Position numbers and translations under genes: made by a program. The notes below the pieces were generated by a model. The model was given only the letters and a program-made list of their open reading frames with translations, searched no databases and had not been told where the DNA came from. Of a stretch of 64,000 bases of DNA, positions 1 through 9,442 are shown piece after piece (the first letter of the stretch is position 1; every line of letters starts with the position of its first letter). Source of the DNA: Paractinoplanes brasiliensis (GTDB taxonomy: Bacteria; Actinomycetota; Actinomycetes; Mycobacteriales; Micromonosporaceae); contig NZ_SNWR01000001.1 of the NCBI RefSeq assembly GCF_004362215.1, forward strand, positions 3,392,001 through 3,456,000. The letters are read 5' to 3'.

Positions 1-912
<912 letters not shown>

Positions 913-1083
913 CGGTGCGCTCCTTGCTCTTTGCTTAGCTTTCGACTGCCGGAGACAGAGGGCAGGACCGCGCTGTCCTCCAGCTAGCCAGTATTCCGTA
1001 GGCGCTGCGACGATGGGAAATGACCCCGGAACCTTCCAGGGAATCCGGCGCACCCGACATAGAGGGCGATTTACGCTCCGTGC

Positions 1084-2571
1084 ATGCAATCGTTCTGCCG
1101 GGCGCTCGCGGTCTTGCTGTTCCTGCCTCTGCTGCCGCCGAACCCGGCAACCGCGGCGGCGGCCGAACCCGTGACCGAGCCGCGCCTGGGCCGGATCACG
1201 GTGGCCCCGGGCGGCCCGCCCAAGAGCACGGCCCTCACGATCACCATCCGGAACGTCACGCCGGGCACGCCGCACCGGCTGGAGGCGACCATCGACCTGG
1301 GCGGGGCGACCGCCTTCGCCGACGTCGCGGCCGGTCCCGGCTACACCGACGCCGCGAGCCTCGCCCGGACCCTCGCCACCACCACCCGGAGCAGCGAGGA
1401 ACGGTTCTGCCGCCGTACGGGGGAAAGGGTTGTCTGCTCCTGGACATCGACGCTGTCGGACGAGCTGTTCCAGATGCCGACGACCCTCACCGTCACGGCG
1501 AAGAAGTCGGCCAAGGCCGGCGACAGCGCGACGGTCACGGTGGCCACGCGAGTCGACAACGGCCCGGAGAGCACCACCCGGTCCCTGATCCAGGTGGGCC
1601 AGGGCGTCGACCTCGTGGCGGCCGGCCGCGGAGTCGTCAAGGCGTTGCCGGGGCGGGCCGCCCAATTCCGCCCGCAGGTCCGTAACGACGGATCCGCCCT
1701 GGCCACCGGCGTCGTCCTGGCCGTCCAGGCCGACCCACGGCTGCTCCGGAAGACGTCGTTCCGGAACTGCCGCTACGGGTACGCCATGGTGTGCTCGTTC
1801 GACGCCTCGCTCGCGTCCGGGCAGGCCTATGCCGTCTCGTCACCGCTCGTGCTGCGGCCGCCGGCCGACACGGTTCCCGGCAGCGCCGCGGTGGTGGCCT
1901 CGCAGTGGTTCACCCAGGCCGACCTGGAGGACCACGGATTCGACGACTACGGCGCGGCGGGCACGGGCGCCCCGCTGACCCTGCAGCCGGTCACCGCCGC
2001 CCGGAGCACCCCGCAGACCGACGTCGCCACCACGAACGATTTCGTCTTCACCGAGCTCCGGGTCGGTGGCACCCGGCGACCGGCGATCGCCGCGGCCGGC
2101 GTCCGGAGCACCGCCACCCTCGGCGATCACCTGACCCTGCGAGCCGGGCTGGAGAACTTCGGGCCGGGCACTTTCCGCCCCAGCCTCTTCCCCAACAACG
2201 CGCTGACGGCTGTCGTCGAACTGCCGGCCAACGTCGCGAACCGGAGCGAGCTGGACTGCGACGACGGCTACTGCCAGGTCGAGATGGAGGGTGACCTGGC
2301 CGCCGGGCAGCGGGTCACCTTTCCCGTCGAGATCGAGGTCACGACCGCGTGCGGAGAACCCGGCCGGGTCGTGATCGGCGGGGTCGGCGGAGGCACGCTG
2401 AGCTCCGCCCCGTTGTCCGTGAACGTCGACGGCGCCACGTGTGCCGCCGTGGCGCTGCCGATCACCGGGCCGGGCGTGGGCCGGACGGCGGTGATCGGTC
2501 TCTTGCTGCTCGTGGCGGGAATTGTGCTGACCGTAGTGTGTGCCCGGCGGCCGGTTTGCGAGCATGCTTGA
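1084..2571 (+). CDS. Secreted surface protein with LPXTG-type sorting signal
   Basis: A 495-residue exported protein. Residues 1-25 form a signal peptide (Arg, then a Leu-rich core, then an Ala-rich cleavage region). The middle resembles repeated beta-sandwich modules of the DUF11/CARDB kind, with segments such as LTITIRNVTPGTPH and LRAGLENFGPGTF, and paired cysteines. The C-terminus is a classic cell-wall sorting signal: LPITG at residues 458-462, a hydrophobic helix, then a short tail CARRPVCEHA. Sortase is expected to cut after the Thr and attach the protein to peptidoglycan. A class E sortase gene begins near the right end of this window, but many actinobacterial class E enzymes prefer LAXTG, so the pairing is unproven. 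Ligand and role are unknown. Confidence 0.8.
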   Translation: MQSFCRALAVLLFLPLLPPNPATAAAAEPVTEPRLGRITVAPGGPPKSTALTITIRNVTPGTPHRLEATIDLGGATAFADVAAGPGYTDAASLARTLATTTRSSEERFCRRTGERVVCSWTSTLSDELFQMPTTLTVTAKKSAKAGDSATVTVATRVDNGPESTTRSLIQVGQGVDLVAAGRGVVKALPGRAAQFRPQVRNDGSALATGVVLAVQADPRLLRKTSFRNCRYGYAMVCSFDASLASGQAYAVSSPLVLRPPADTVPGSAAVVASQWFTQADLEDHGFDDYGAAGTGAPLTLQPVTAARSTPQTDVATTNDFVFTELRVGGTRRPAIAAAGVRSTATLGDHLTLRAGLENFGPGTFRPSLFPNNALTAVVELPANVANRSELDCDDGYCQVEMEGDLAAGQRVTFPVEIEVTTACGEPGRVVIGGVGGGTLSSAPLSVNVDGATCAAVALPITGPGVGRTAVIGLLLLVAGIVLTVVCARRPVCEHA

Positions 2572-2612
2572 GGGGAATGTTGGCCGGACCGCGATCGGAA
2601 GGACGCACCCCT

Positions 2613-2789
2613 ATGACGCAGCCGCGCAACGTCGGCCTGGAAACGCCGGAGGCGGACGCCGCCGAGCAGTGGACCGACGTCGTTCCCGACGACGACGATC
2701 GTGCGCCGAACCCGCCCGGCGTCGAGACGCCCGAGTGGGACGCGCAGGAGCAGAACGAGGTCGTCCAGGACGAGGACGAGTACCGCTGA
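2613..2789 (+). CDS. Small acidic protein of unknown function
   Basis: A 58-residue, highly acidic, probably disordered protein. The ATG at 2613 was chosen because a GGAAGGA ribosome-binding site sits at 2597-2603. It holds an internal near-duplication: VGLETPEADAAEQ near the N-terminus and GVETPEWDAQEQN in the second half, joined by an Asp-rich linker. No domain, signal peptide or membrane segment is visible. It ends 42 bases before hen1 and may be cotranscribed with it, but nothing else links it to RNA repair. I do not recognise the family; reality as a gene rests on start signal, codon usage and the internal repeat. Confidence 0.6.
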   Translation: MTQPRNVGLETPEADAAEQWTDVVPDDDDRAPNPPGVETPEWDAQEQNEVVQDEDEYR

Positions 2790-2831
2790 TATCGGTCGCC
2801 CGGATCGGGGCGAGCGCTCATCATCTAGGGC

Positions 2832-4199
2832 GTGCTTCTCACCCTGACGACCACGCGCCCGCCGGCCACCGATCTCGGTTATCTGCTGGTCAAGCATCCC
2901 GACCGGGTGCATTCGTTCGACGTGCCCACGGGTACGGCGTACGTGATGTACCCCGAGGCGACCGAGGACAGGTGCACGGCGGCGCTGCTGCTCGACGTCG
3001 ACCCGCAGCGCTTGCGTGGCCGTCAGGACGCCTTCGAGCTGGGCCAGTTCGTCAACGACCGGCCGTACGCGGCGTCCAGCCTGCTCGCGAGCGCGCTGGC
3101 CAAGGTGTTCCGCAGCGCGCTGCGCGGCGCCTCCAAGGACCGTCCCGAGCTGGTCACGACTCCCCTGCCGCTGCAGATCCGCGTTCCCGTGCTGCGTGGC
3201 TCGTCCGAACTGGCCGCCCAGCTGTTCGAGCCGCTCGGCTGGAGCGTGACGGCCACCGCGATCCCGCTCGAGCCGGCGCTGGGTGGTGACAGCCGCTACG
3301 TCGAGCTCGAGCTGAGCGGTGAGCTCACGCTGTCCGCCGCTCTCAACCACCTGTACGTCCTGCTGCCCGTGCTCGACGACGCCAAGCACTACTGGGTGGC
3401 GCCCGACGAGATCGAGAAGCTGCTGCGCTCGGGCGCGGGCTGGCTCGCGGGCCACCCCGAGAAGGTGCTGATCGCCCGGCGTTACCTGGCCCACAAGCGC
3501 GCCCTGACCACCACGGCCCTGCAGCAGCTGGAGGGTGAGGACGCCGAGGAGCCACCGGCCGAGGAAGATGCGGAACTTCCCGTCGTACGCAAGCAGCCGC
3601 TGGCCGAGCAGCGACGCGACGCGGTGCTGGCCGCCCTGGCCGAAGCCGGCGCCACCCGCGTGCTCGACCTCGGCTGTGGCGGTGGCGCGCTGCTCACCGC
3701 CCTGCTCAAGGACAGGCGCTACACCGAGATCGTGGGCACCGACGTGTCGGCCCGGGCGCTCGAGATCGCGGCTCGCAAGCTGCGGCTCGACCGGTTGTCC
3801 GAGCGGCAGCGGGCCCGTCTCAAGCTGTGGCAGACCGCGCTGACGTACCGCGACGATCGGCTGCGGGGCTACGACGCGGCCGTGCTCATGGAGGTCATCG
3901 AGCACGTCGACCCGCCGCGGCTGCCCGCGCTCGAGTCGAGCGTGTTCGGCCACGCGCGTCCCGGCACAGTGATCGTGACCACGCCGAACGTCGAGTACAA
4001 CGTCAACTACGAGGGCCTGACCGGGCTGCGGCACTCCGACCACCGCTTCGAGTGGACGCGGGCCGAGTTCGCCGATTGGGCCGGGCGGGTCGCTTCGACG
4101 TACGGCTATGCGGTTTCCCTGCATCCCGTCGGCGACGACTCCGCGGCCGGCTCCCCGACCCAGCTCGCCCTGTTCTCCCTGGAGGTGACCCCGGCATGA
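2832..4199 (+). CDS. hen1: 3'-terminal RNA ribose 2'-O-methyltransferase Hen1
   Basis: A 455-residue bacterial Hen1 starting at GTG 2832. The N-terminal half (about 1-240) is the bacterial Hen1 N domain and the C-terminal half is a class I methyltransferase. The SAM-binding loop VLDLGCGGGALLTALL lies near 277-292. The metal-site residues expected of Hen1 are visible: E354, E357 and H358 in EVIEH, and H404 in HSDHRFEW. The family methylates the 2'-OH at the 3' end of cleaved RNA before ligation, so the repaired junction resists re-cleavage by the same ribotoxin. Its stop overlaps the start of pnkp as ATGA, so the two are translationally coupled. A Glu-rich linker near 235-250 separates the domains. 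Confidence 0.95.
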   Translation: MLLTLTTTRPPATDLGYLLVKHPDRVHSFDVPTGTAYVMYPEATEDRCTAALLLDVDPQRLRGRQDAFELGQFVNDRPYAASSLLASALAKVFRSALRGASKDRPELVTTPLPLQIRVPVLRGSSELAAQLFEPLGWSVTATAIPLEPALGGDSRYVELELSGELTLSAALNHLYVLLPVLDDAKHYWVAPDEIEKLLRSGAGWLAGHPEKVLIARRYLAHKRALTTTALQQLEGEDAEEPPAEEDAELPVVRKQPLAEQRRDAVLAALAEAGATRVLDLGCGGGALLTALLKDRRYTEIVGTDVSARALEIAARKLRLDRLSERQRARLKLWQTALTYRDDRLRGYDAAVLMEVIEHVDPPRLPALESSVFGHARPGTVIVTTPNVEYNVNYEGLTGLRHSDHRFEWTRAEFADWAGRVASTYGYAVSLHPVGDDSAAGSPTQLALFSLEVTPA

Positions 4200-6685
4200 T
4201 CGAGATTCCGGAACTCGCGCTCGTGGCCCTGGTCGGCATCTCCGGCTCGGGGAAATCCACCTTCGCCCGTACGCACTTCAAGCCCACGCAGGTGCTTTCG
4301 TCCGACTTCTTCCGTGGCCTGATCGCCGACGACGAGAACGACCAGTCCGCCTCGTCCGACGCCTTCGAGGCGCTGCACTACATCGCGGGCAAGCGCCTCG
4401 CCGCGGGCCGGCTGACCGTGGTCGACGCGACCAACCTGCAGCCGCACGGCCGGGCCGAGCTGGTGCGGGTCGCCCGCGAGCACGACGTGCTTCCGGTTGC
4501 GATCGTCCTCGACGTGCCCGAGGCGCTGGCCTGGGAACGCACCGAGGCGCGGGCCGACCGTCACTTCGGCCGCCCGGTGCTCACCCGCATGCACCGTGAC
4601 CTGCGGCGTTCGCTGGGCTCGCTGGCTCGCGAGGGATTCCGCAAGGTGCACGTGCTGCGCGGACCCGAGGCGATCGCGGCCACCGAGATCCGTTACGAGC
4701 GGCTGTTCAACGACAAGCGGGACGTGACCGGCCCGTTCGACATCATCGGGGACGTGCACGGCTGCCGGGCCGAGTTGGAGACCCTGCTCGAACGGCTCGG
4801 CTACACCCTCGTACGGGATGGCTCGGGGCGCCCGGTCGACGCCGCGCACGAGTCCCGGACGGCCGTTTTCGTCGGCGACCTGGTCGACCGGGGCCCCGAC
4901 TCCCCGGGCGTGCTGCGCCTGGTCATGGGCATGGTCGCGAACGGGCATGCGCTGTGCGTGCCCGGCAACCACGAGCAGAAACTGGCCCGCAAGCTCAACG
5001 GGCGCAACGTGCAGCTCACCCACGGGCTGCCCGAGACGCTCGAGCAGCTGTCGTCGGAAAGCCCGGACTTCGTGGACTCGGTCAAGACCTTCATCGAGGG
5101 CCTGGTCAGCCACTACGTGCTCGACGGGGGCGACCTCGTGGTGGCGCACGCCGGGCTCAAGGAGGCGTATCACGGGCGGGCCTCGGGGCGGGTGCGCAGC
5201 TTCGCGCTCTACGGGGAGACGACCGGCGAGACCGACGAGTACGGGCTCCCGGTGCGCTACCCGTGGGCGCGTGACTACCGCGGGTCGGCGGCCGTCGTCT
5301 ACGGGCACGTCCCGACACCGAAGCCGGAGTGGATCAACAACACGATCTGCCTCGACACCGGTTGCGTCTTCGGCGGCTCGCTGACGGCGCTGCGCTGGCC
5401 GTCCCGCGAGCTGGTGTCGGTGCCGGCCGCGCGGGAGTACTACGCGCCGGTGCGGCCGCTGCTGCCGCCCGAGCGCCCCGACTCCGAACTGGACATTTCG
5501 GATGTCACCGGCCGGCGGCACCTGGACTACGGGTACGGGCGGGTCACCGTGGCCGCCGAGAACTCGGCCGCGGCGCTCGAGGTGATGAGCCGGTTCGCGC
5601 TCGACCCGGCCACCCTGGTGTGGCTGCCGCCGACCATGGCGCCGTGCTCGACGTCGACGCTGGAGGGCTACCTCGAACACCCGGCGACGGCGTTCGAGGA
5701 CATGCGTTCGGCCGGCGTCACCCGGGTCGTGTGCGAGGAGAAACACATGGGTTCGCGGGCGGTCGTACGGGTGTCGCGCGCGGGAAGCGACCGGGACGCG
5801 ATCTGGACCCGTACGGGAAGGCCGTTCTTCGGACCGGAACTCGACCAGCCCCTGCTCGACCGGGTACGCGCCGCCTGCTCCGGGCTCTTCGACGAACTCG
5901 CGACCGATTGGCTGCTCATCGACGCGGAGCTGCTGCCGTGGTCGGCCAAGGCGGCGGGGCTGATCCGCGACCGGTACGCCGGAGTGGGCGCCGCCGGACG
6001 GGCCGCGCTGCCTGCTGCCCTCGACGTGGTCGACCGGGTCGCCGCGCGCGGACTCGACGTGGCGGGGCTGCGGGACCGGCTCGCACTGCGGTCGGCCGAG
6101 ATCGACGGCTACACGGCGGCCTATCGCTCGTACGTGAAACCGACCGACGGGCTCGAGGGGGTCACGCTGGCGCCGTTCGCCGTTCTGGCCGGCAACGGGA
6201 TCTCGTACGCGGATCGGGACCACGGCTGGCACCTGGCTCTCGCCGACCGGCTCGTCGCGGCCGACCCGGAGCTGTTCACCCCGACCCGGCGCATGATCGT
6301 CGACGTGGCCGACCCGGCGTCGGAGGCGGCCGCGACCCAGTGGTGGCTGGAGCTGACAGCGACCGGCGGCGAGGGCATGGTGGTCAAGCCGTGGACCGGG
6401 CTCAAGGCGACCGACGCCAAGGGCCGGCTCATCCAGCCCGGGGTGAAGTGCCGCGGCCGCGAATACCTGCGGATCATCTACGGTCCCGAGTACACCCGGC
6501 CCGAACAGCTGGAGCGCCTGCGCCGGCGCAACCTCGGGCGCAAGCGGAACATGGCGCTGCGGGAACACGGGATGGGGCTGGCCGCGCTCGACCGGCTCGC
6601 CGAGGGTGCGCCGCTGTGGCGCGTCCACGAGGTGGTCTTCGCGATCCTGGCCACCGAGTCCGAGCCGGTGGACCCGCGGCTGTGA
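4196..6685 (+). CDS. pnkp: Polynucleotide kinase-phosphatase-ligase Pnkp
   Basis: An 829-residue three-domain RNA end-healing and sealing enzyme. The start is the ATG at 4196 overlapping the hen1 stop. Domain 1 is a 5'-OH polynucleotide kinase with P-loop GISGSGKST at 14-22. Domain 2 is a metallophosphatase that removes 2',3'-cyclic phosphate and 3'-phosphate ends, with D186-V-H188, GDLVDRG near 227-233 and GNHE at 257-260. Domain 3 is an RNA ligase/adenylyltransferase with motif I EEKHMGSR at 514-521 (K516 the expected AMP acceptor) and a late motif GEGMVVKP. In the family Hen1 binds and activates the Pnkp ligase. All three active sites look intact, so the pair should be functional. Confidence 0.95.
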   Translation: MIEIPELALVALVGISGSGKSTFARTHFKPTQVLSSDFFRGLIADDENDQSASSDAFEALHYIAGKRLAAGRLTVVDATNLQPHGRAELVRVAREHDVLPVAIVLDVPEALAWERTEARADRHFGRPVLTRMHRDLRRSLGSLAREGFRKVHVLRGPEAIAATEIRYERLFNDKRDVTGPFDIIGDVHGCRAELETLLERLGYTLVRDGSGRPVDAAHESRTAVFVGDLVDRGPDSPGVLRLVMGMVANGHALCVPGNHEQKLARKLNGRNVQLTHGLPETLEQLSSESPDFVDSVKTFIEGLVSHYVLDGGDLVVAHAGLKEAYHGRASGRVRSFALYGETTGETDEYGLPVRYPWARDYRGSAAVVYGHVPTPKPEWINNTICLDTGCVFGGSLTALRWPSRELVSVPAAREYYAPVRPLLPPERPDSELDISDVTGRRHLDYGYGRVTVAAENSAAALEVMSRFALDPATLVWLPPTMAPCSTSTLEGYLEHPATAFEDMRSAGVTRVVCEEKHMGSRAVVRVSRAGSDRDAIWTRTGRPFFGPELDQPLLDRVRAACSGLFDELATDWLLIDAELLPWSAKAAGLIRDRYAGVGAAGRAALPAALDVVDRVAARGLDVAGLRDRLALRSAEIDGYTAAYRSYVKPTDGLEGVTLAPFAVLAGNGISYADRDHGWHLALADRLVAADPELFTPTRRMIVDVADPASEAAATQWWLELTATGGEGMVVKPWTGLKATDAKGRLIQPGVKCRGREYLRIIYGPEYTRPEQLERLRRRNLGRKRNMALREHGMGLAALDRLAEGAPLWRVHEVVFAILATESEPVDPRL

Positions 6686-6756
6686 GCCTTTTGGCCGGGT
6701 CTTCGCTCACGAACGGCTCTCAGAGGTGTATCAATCTGCCGGTACTCTGACTCCTC

Positions 6757-7572
6757 GTGGATATCCGCGCTCTGGGCGAGAACCTCGCCTTCAACCCCAT
6801 GGATCCGAAGGATCTGCTGCACACCTTCGGCCTCATCGGGGTCTGGGTGATCATGTTCGCGGAGACGGGCCTGCTGGTCGGGTTCTTCTTCCCGGGCGAC
6901 TCGCTGCTGTTCCTCGCCGGGGTCGCCGCCTCCCCGGTGGCCGACTCGATCTTCGGCGAGGGCACCCAGCTCTCGTACGTGGGCCTGCTGATCGGCGCCC
7001 CGATCTGCGCGATCATGGGCGCCCAGCTCGGCCACTGGCTGGGAGCGCGTTACGGCACGCGCATGTTCGACAAGCCGGAGTCGAAGCTCTTCAAGAAGGA
7101 GTACGTCGAGAAGGCGGAGTACTACTTCCAGAAGTTCGGCCCGGCCAAGGCGGTGGTGCTGGCGCGCTTCATCCCGATCGTGCGCACGTTCCTCAACCCG
7201 GTGGCGGGCACACTCGGCATGCCGGCCAAGACGTTCTTCCTGTGGAACGTGGTCGGCGCGATCCTGTGGACCGACGGCATCATCATCGTCGGGCACGCGC
7301 TGGCGCAGCAGATCTACGACGCCATCGGCGACCACATCGACCGGTACATCCTGCCGGTGGTGGCGCTGATCGTGCTCATCTCGCTGCTGCCGATCATCAT
7401 CGAGGTGCTGCGTGAGCGACGTCACAAGAAGAAGGCCGGACCGTCCGCGCCGCCGGAGCCGTCCGCCGCGATCGGCGTCGTGGCCGCAGCAAGCATCGCC
7501 GGCCTGGTCGAGGCCGCCCGCCACGAGGACGAGGACGACGACCGCACCCCCCGCTCCCACCGCCGCTCCTGA
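6757..7572 (+). CDS. DedA-family membrane protein
   Basis: A 271-residue DedA/SNARE-associated (VTT domain) membrane protein starting at GTG 6757. Several hydrophobic segments are visible, including LIGVWVIMFAETGLLVGFFF, and the family motifs FPGDSLLFLAG and ARFIPIVRTFLNPVAG, with the re-entrant-loop Glu and the conserved Arg-Phe-Ile-Pro-Ile-Val-Arg. DedA proteins are linked to lipid-carrier recycling and envelope homeostasis; some carry undecaprenyl phosphate across the membrane. The C-terminus is a cytoplasmic basic then acidic tail ending in an Asp-rich stretch (EDEDDD). It stands alone, 71 bases after pnkp, followed by a strong hairpin. The substrate cannot be read from sequence. Confidence 0.88.
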   Translation: MDIRALGENLAFNPMDPKDLLHTFGLIGVWVIMFAETGLLVGFFFPGDSLLFLAGVAASPVADSIFGEGTQLSYVGLLIGAPICAIMGAQLGHWLGARYGTRMFDKPESKLFKKEYVEKAEYYFQKFGPAKAVVLARFIPIVRTFLNPVAGTLGMPAKTFFLWNVVGAILWTDGIIIVGHALAQQIYDAIGDHIDRYILPVVALIVLISLLPIIIEVLRERRHKKKAGPSAPPEPSAAIGVVAAASIAGLVEAARHEDEDDDRTPRSHRRS

Positions 7573-7593
7573 CCCAGAGCCCACCCACGCACA

Positions 7594-7628
7594 ACGCCCG
7601 GCGACCCCTCTGCGGGGTGGCCGGGCGT
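7594..7628. terminator. Hairpin terminator between DedA gene and aldolase-like gene
   Basis: GC-rich inverted repeat: ACGCCCGGC plus ACCCC pairs with GGGGT plus GCCGGGCGT around a short TCTGC loop. It has no U tract, as is common in actinobacteria. It sits just downstream of the DedA stop, between two converging genes, and could serve both directions. Confidence 0.65.
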
Positions 7629-7749
7629 CGGTGTTTGCGGGCCTGATCGGGCCCGTTGGTGGGGATGCAGGTCACGGTCCGGGCCGGGCCCGGGCCGGCC
7701 CGTTCGCTCGTGCCCGTCGGGGGCGGGGCAGCGAGCGGCCGGGCTGAGG

Positions 7750-8424
7750 TCAGACTGTGACGGCGCTGGAGCCGTACAAGCGGTCGAGGAACTCCTCGGG
7801 GCAGTCACGGAGGTTTTCCAGGCGGCCCGCGGCGAGCGCCCGGTAGGTGAGCTCCGCCGCTTCCTCGAGGTTGCGTGCGCGTTTGTGCGCGATCTCGATC
7901 GAGTCGCCCAGCACCACGCACCCGTGCTGACTCAGCACGAGACAGTCGGTGCCGTCGGCGGCCATCGCGGCTGTCAGCGCCGCCAGCTCGGTCGTCCCGG
8001 GCAACCGGAACGGAACTGTCGAGACCCGGCGCAGGTAGTACGCGTGGTCGGTGGTGACTATGCGAATGTGCTCACCCAGCGCATCGAGCAGCAGTGCGGT
8101 CTGCGGATGCAGGTGGATGACGGCGTTGACGTCGGGGCGCGCCCGATACAACGCCAGATGCAGCGCGAGTTCGCTGGTCGGTTCGATCGCGGGCGGCGGC
8201 ACGTTGCCGACCGTCGCGGGCGAGCCGTCCGAGATCCGTACGGCGGCGAAAGTGGCCCGGCTCAACCGGCCCATCCACGAACCGCCGCCGGTGACCCAGA
8301 TGGCGTCCTCGTCGGGGATGCGAGCGGAAAGGTTCCCGCCCGACCCGGCGACCAGGCCCGCCTGGACCACATCGAAACCCACGAACGCGAGCTGGTCGCG
8401 CAGATCGCCGTGGACGTAGTTCAC
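7750..8424 (-). CDS. Class II aldolase/adducin-family protein
   Basis: A 224-residue protein of the L-fuculose-phosphate aldolase/AraD superfamily. The GTG at 8424 is preceded by AGGAG at 8431-8435. The family hallmarks are present: the phosphate-binding SGGNLSAR, the acidic segment EPTSELALH, the metal-binding HLHPQT and the late QHGCVVLG. Members use Zn2+ or Mn2+ for aldol cleavage or epimerisation of sugar phosphates, or act in methionine salvage (MtnB). Nothing nearby identifies a pathway, so the substrate stays open. It lies downstream of the arsR-type gene on the same strand, but a 12-bp hairpin separates them, so cotranscription is doubtful. Confidence 0.8.
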   Translation of the reverse strand: MNYVHGDLRDQLAFVGFDVVQAGLVAGSGGNLSARIPDEDAIWVTGGGSWMGRLSRATFAAVRISDGSPATVGNVPPPAIEPTSELALHLALYRARPDVNAVIHLHPQTALLLDALGEHIRIVTTDHAYYLRRVSTVPFRLPGTTELAALTAAMAADGTDCLVLSQHGCVVLGDSIEIAHKRARNLEEAAELTYRALAAGRLENLRDCPEEFLDRLYGSSAVTV

Positions 8425-8476
8425 CCGTTACTCCTGAAGGTCCTGGGGGTGGACTTGGAGGCGGAGAGGGTCTGCT

Positions 8477-8516
8477 GCCTGGCGTCACGCCCCACGTGAT
8501 GCCGGTGACGCCAGGC
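8477..8516 (-). terminator. 12-bp perfect inverted repeat downstream of the ArsR gene
   Basis: GCCTGGCGTCAC at 8477-8488 and GTGACGCCAGGC at 8505-8516 form a perfect stem with a 16-base loop. Its place 18 bases after the ArsR-type stop suggests a terminator. A role as operator for the downstream aldolase-like gene is an alternative. Confidence 0.5.
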
Positions 8517-8533
8517 GATTCCCTGCGGAGCGG

Positions 8534-8911
8534 TCAGCGCGCCTTCTTGGTGGCCCGCTTGCGAGGCGGGGTCAACAGGTCCGCGATGGTCGCGATTGCG
8601 GTGGGCACGAGGCGGTAGTACGCCCACACGCCCCTCTTCTCCCGCTCGAGCAGTCCGGCCTCGGTCAGGATCCGCAGGTGGTGACTCACCGTTGGCTGAG
8701 ACAGCCCCAGGGGAGCCGTCAGGTCGCACACGCACGCCTCGCCGTCCGTTGCGGACTGAATGAGGCTGAGAAGCCGAAGCCGCGCCGGGTCGGCGAGGGC
8801 CTTGAGTACACCCGCCAGACGCTCGGCGTCGGCACGTTCAATTGGCTCGCCGGCCAGCGGCGAGATCTGAGGCATTGTCATTTCCGCCAACGCAGTTCCC
8901 ACGATCTCCAT
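8534..8911 (-). CDS. ArsR/SmtB-family transcriptional regulator
   Basis: A 125-residue winged-helix repressor. The HTH is in PLGLSQPTVSHHLRILTEAGLLE, followed by the wing REKRGVWAYYRLV. An ACVCDL motif just before the recognition helix is the typical ArsR thiol metal(loid) site, so sensing of As(III), Sb(III), Cd or a similar ion is likely. The tail is basic (PPRKRATKKAR). The first ATG is at 8911, but GGAAGG abuts it directly; a GTG at 8902 or a later ATG before PQISPLAG is better spaced and may be the true start. No arsenic efflux gene is adjacent, so its target lies elsewhere or is its own promoter. Confidence 0.88.
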   Translation of the reverse strand: MEIVGTALAEMTMPQISPLAGEPIERADAERLAGVLKALADPARLRLLSLIQSATDGEACVCDLTAPLGLSQPTVSHHLRILTEAGLLEREKRGVWAYYRLVPTAIATIADLLTPPRKRATKKAR

Positions 8912-8968
8912 CCTTCCACCAACTGCATCGATTCTCCTGCATGTGCGCAGGAACGAACCGGCTAACTT

Positions 8969-9442
8969 TCAGGCCGTAAGGCCGACGTCGATCACCGGGT
9001 CGGTCGGTCCGGAGTGGCCGGCTTCCCGAGCCCTCGAACCCACCGATACCGCCGTACCGACTTCGGTCTCTGCCTCCTGCAACGCCTCAGCCGCCGTCTG
9101 GTCGCTGCCCATCCGTGTCGAGGTCTCGCTCCCCGCCCCGGGAGTGAGACGCCCCACATTGTCAATTCCTCGATCTTTTTCGGACCGCTGATCCGTTTCG
9201 CCCGAAGCCCGCACCAGCCCTGACGACGTCATCGAACGGTCCCACGTGATCCCCTGGACCGGGCGGCCCGGCGCCAGAAGTTCACGACCCGATGAAAGCA
9301 CGGCGCCACGCTGCGCGACGGACAATTCAGTGATGAATTTACGCAGGTCGTGGCGTGCTTGCATGTATCGAGCGTACTGGCTGGAACGAAACCGGAACCT
9401 TTCGCCCCGGCGGTGCGGAACGTAACTATTGACGCACAGCAT
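8969..9442 (-). CDS. Doubtful hypothetical protein
   Basis: An open frame of up to 157 codons. ATG starts are at 9442 and at 9361 (MQARHDLRKFITELSVAQRG). The N-terminal part looks coding; the rest is rich in Gly, Ser, Thr and Glu with no domain. Against it: no clear ribosome-binding site, weak third-position GC bias, and an inverted repeat (GTCTCGCTCCC at 9123-9133 against GGGAGTGAGAC at 9140-9150) inside the frame. The stop is close behind the ArsR-type gene start. It may be a lineage-specific gene or non-coding DNA. Confidence 0.3.
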   Translation of the reverse strand: MLCVNSYVPHRRGERFRFRSSQYARYMQARHDLRKFITELSVAQRGAVLSSGRELLAPGRPVQGITWDRSMTSSGLVRASGETDQRSEKDRGIDNVGRLTPGAGSETSTRMGSDQTAAEALQEAETEVGTAVSVGSRAREAGHSGPTDPVIDVGLTA

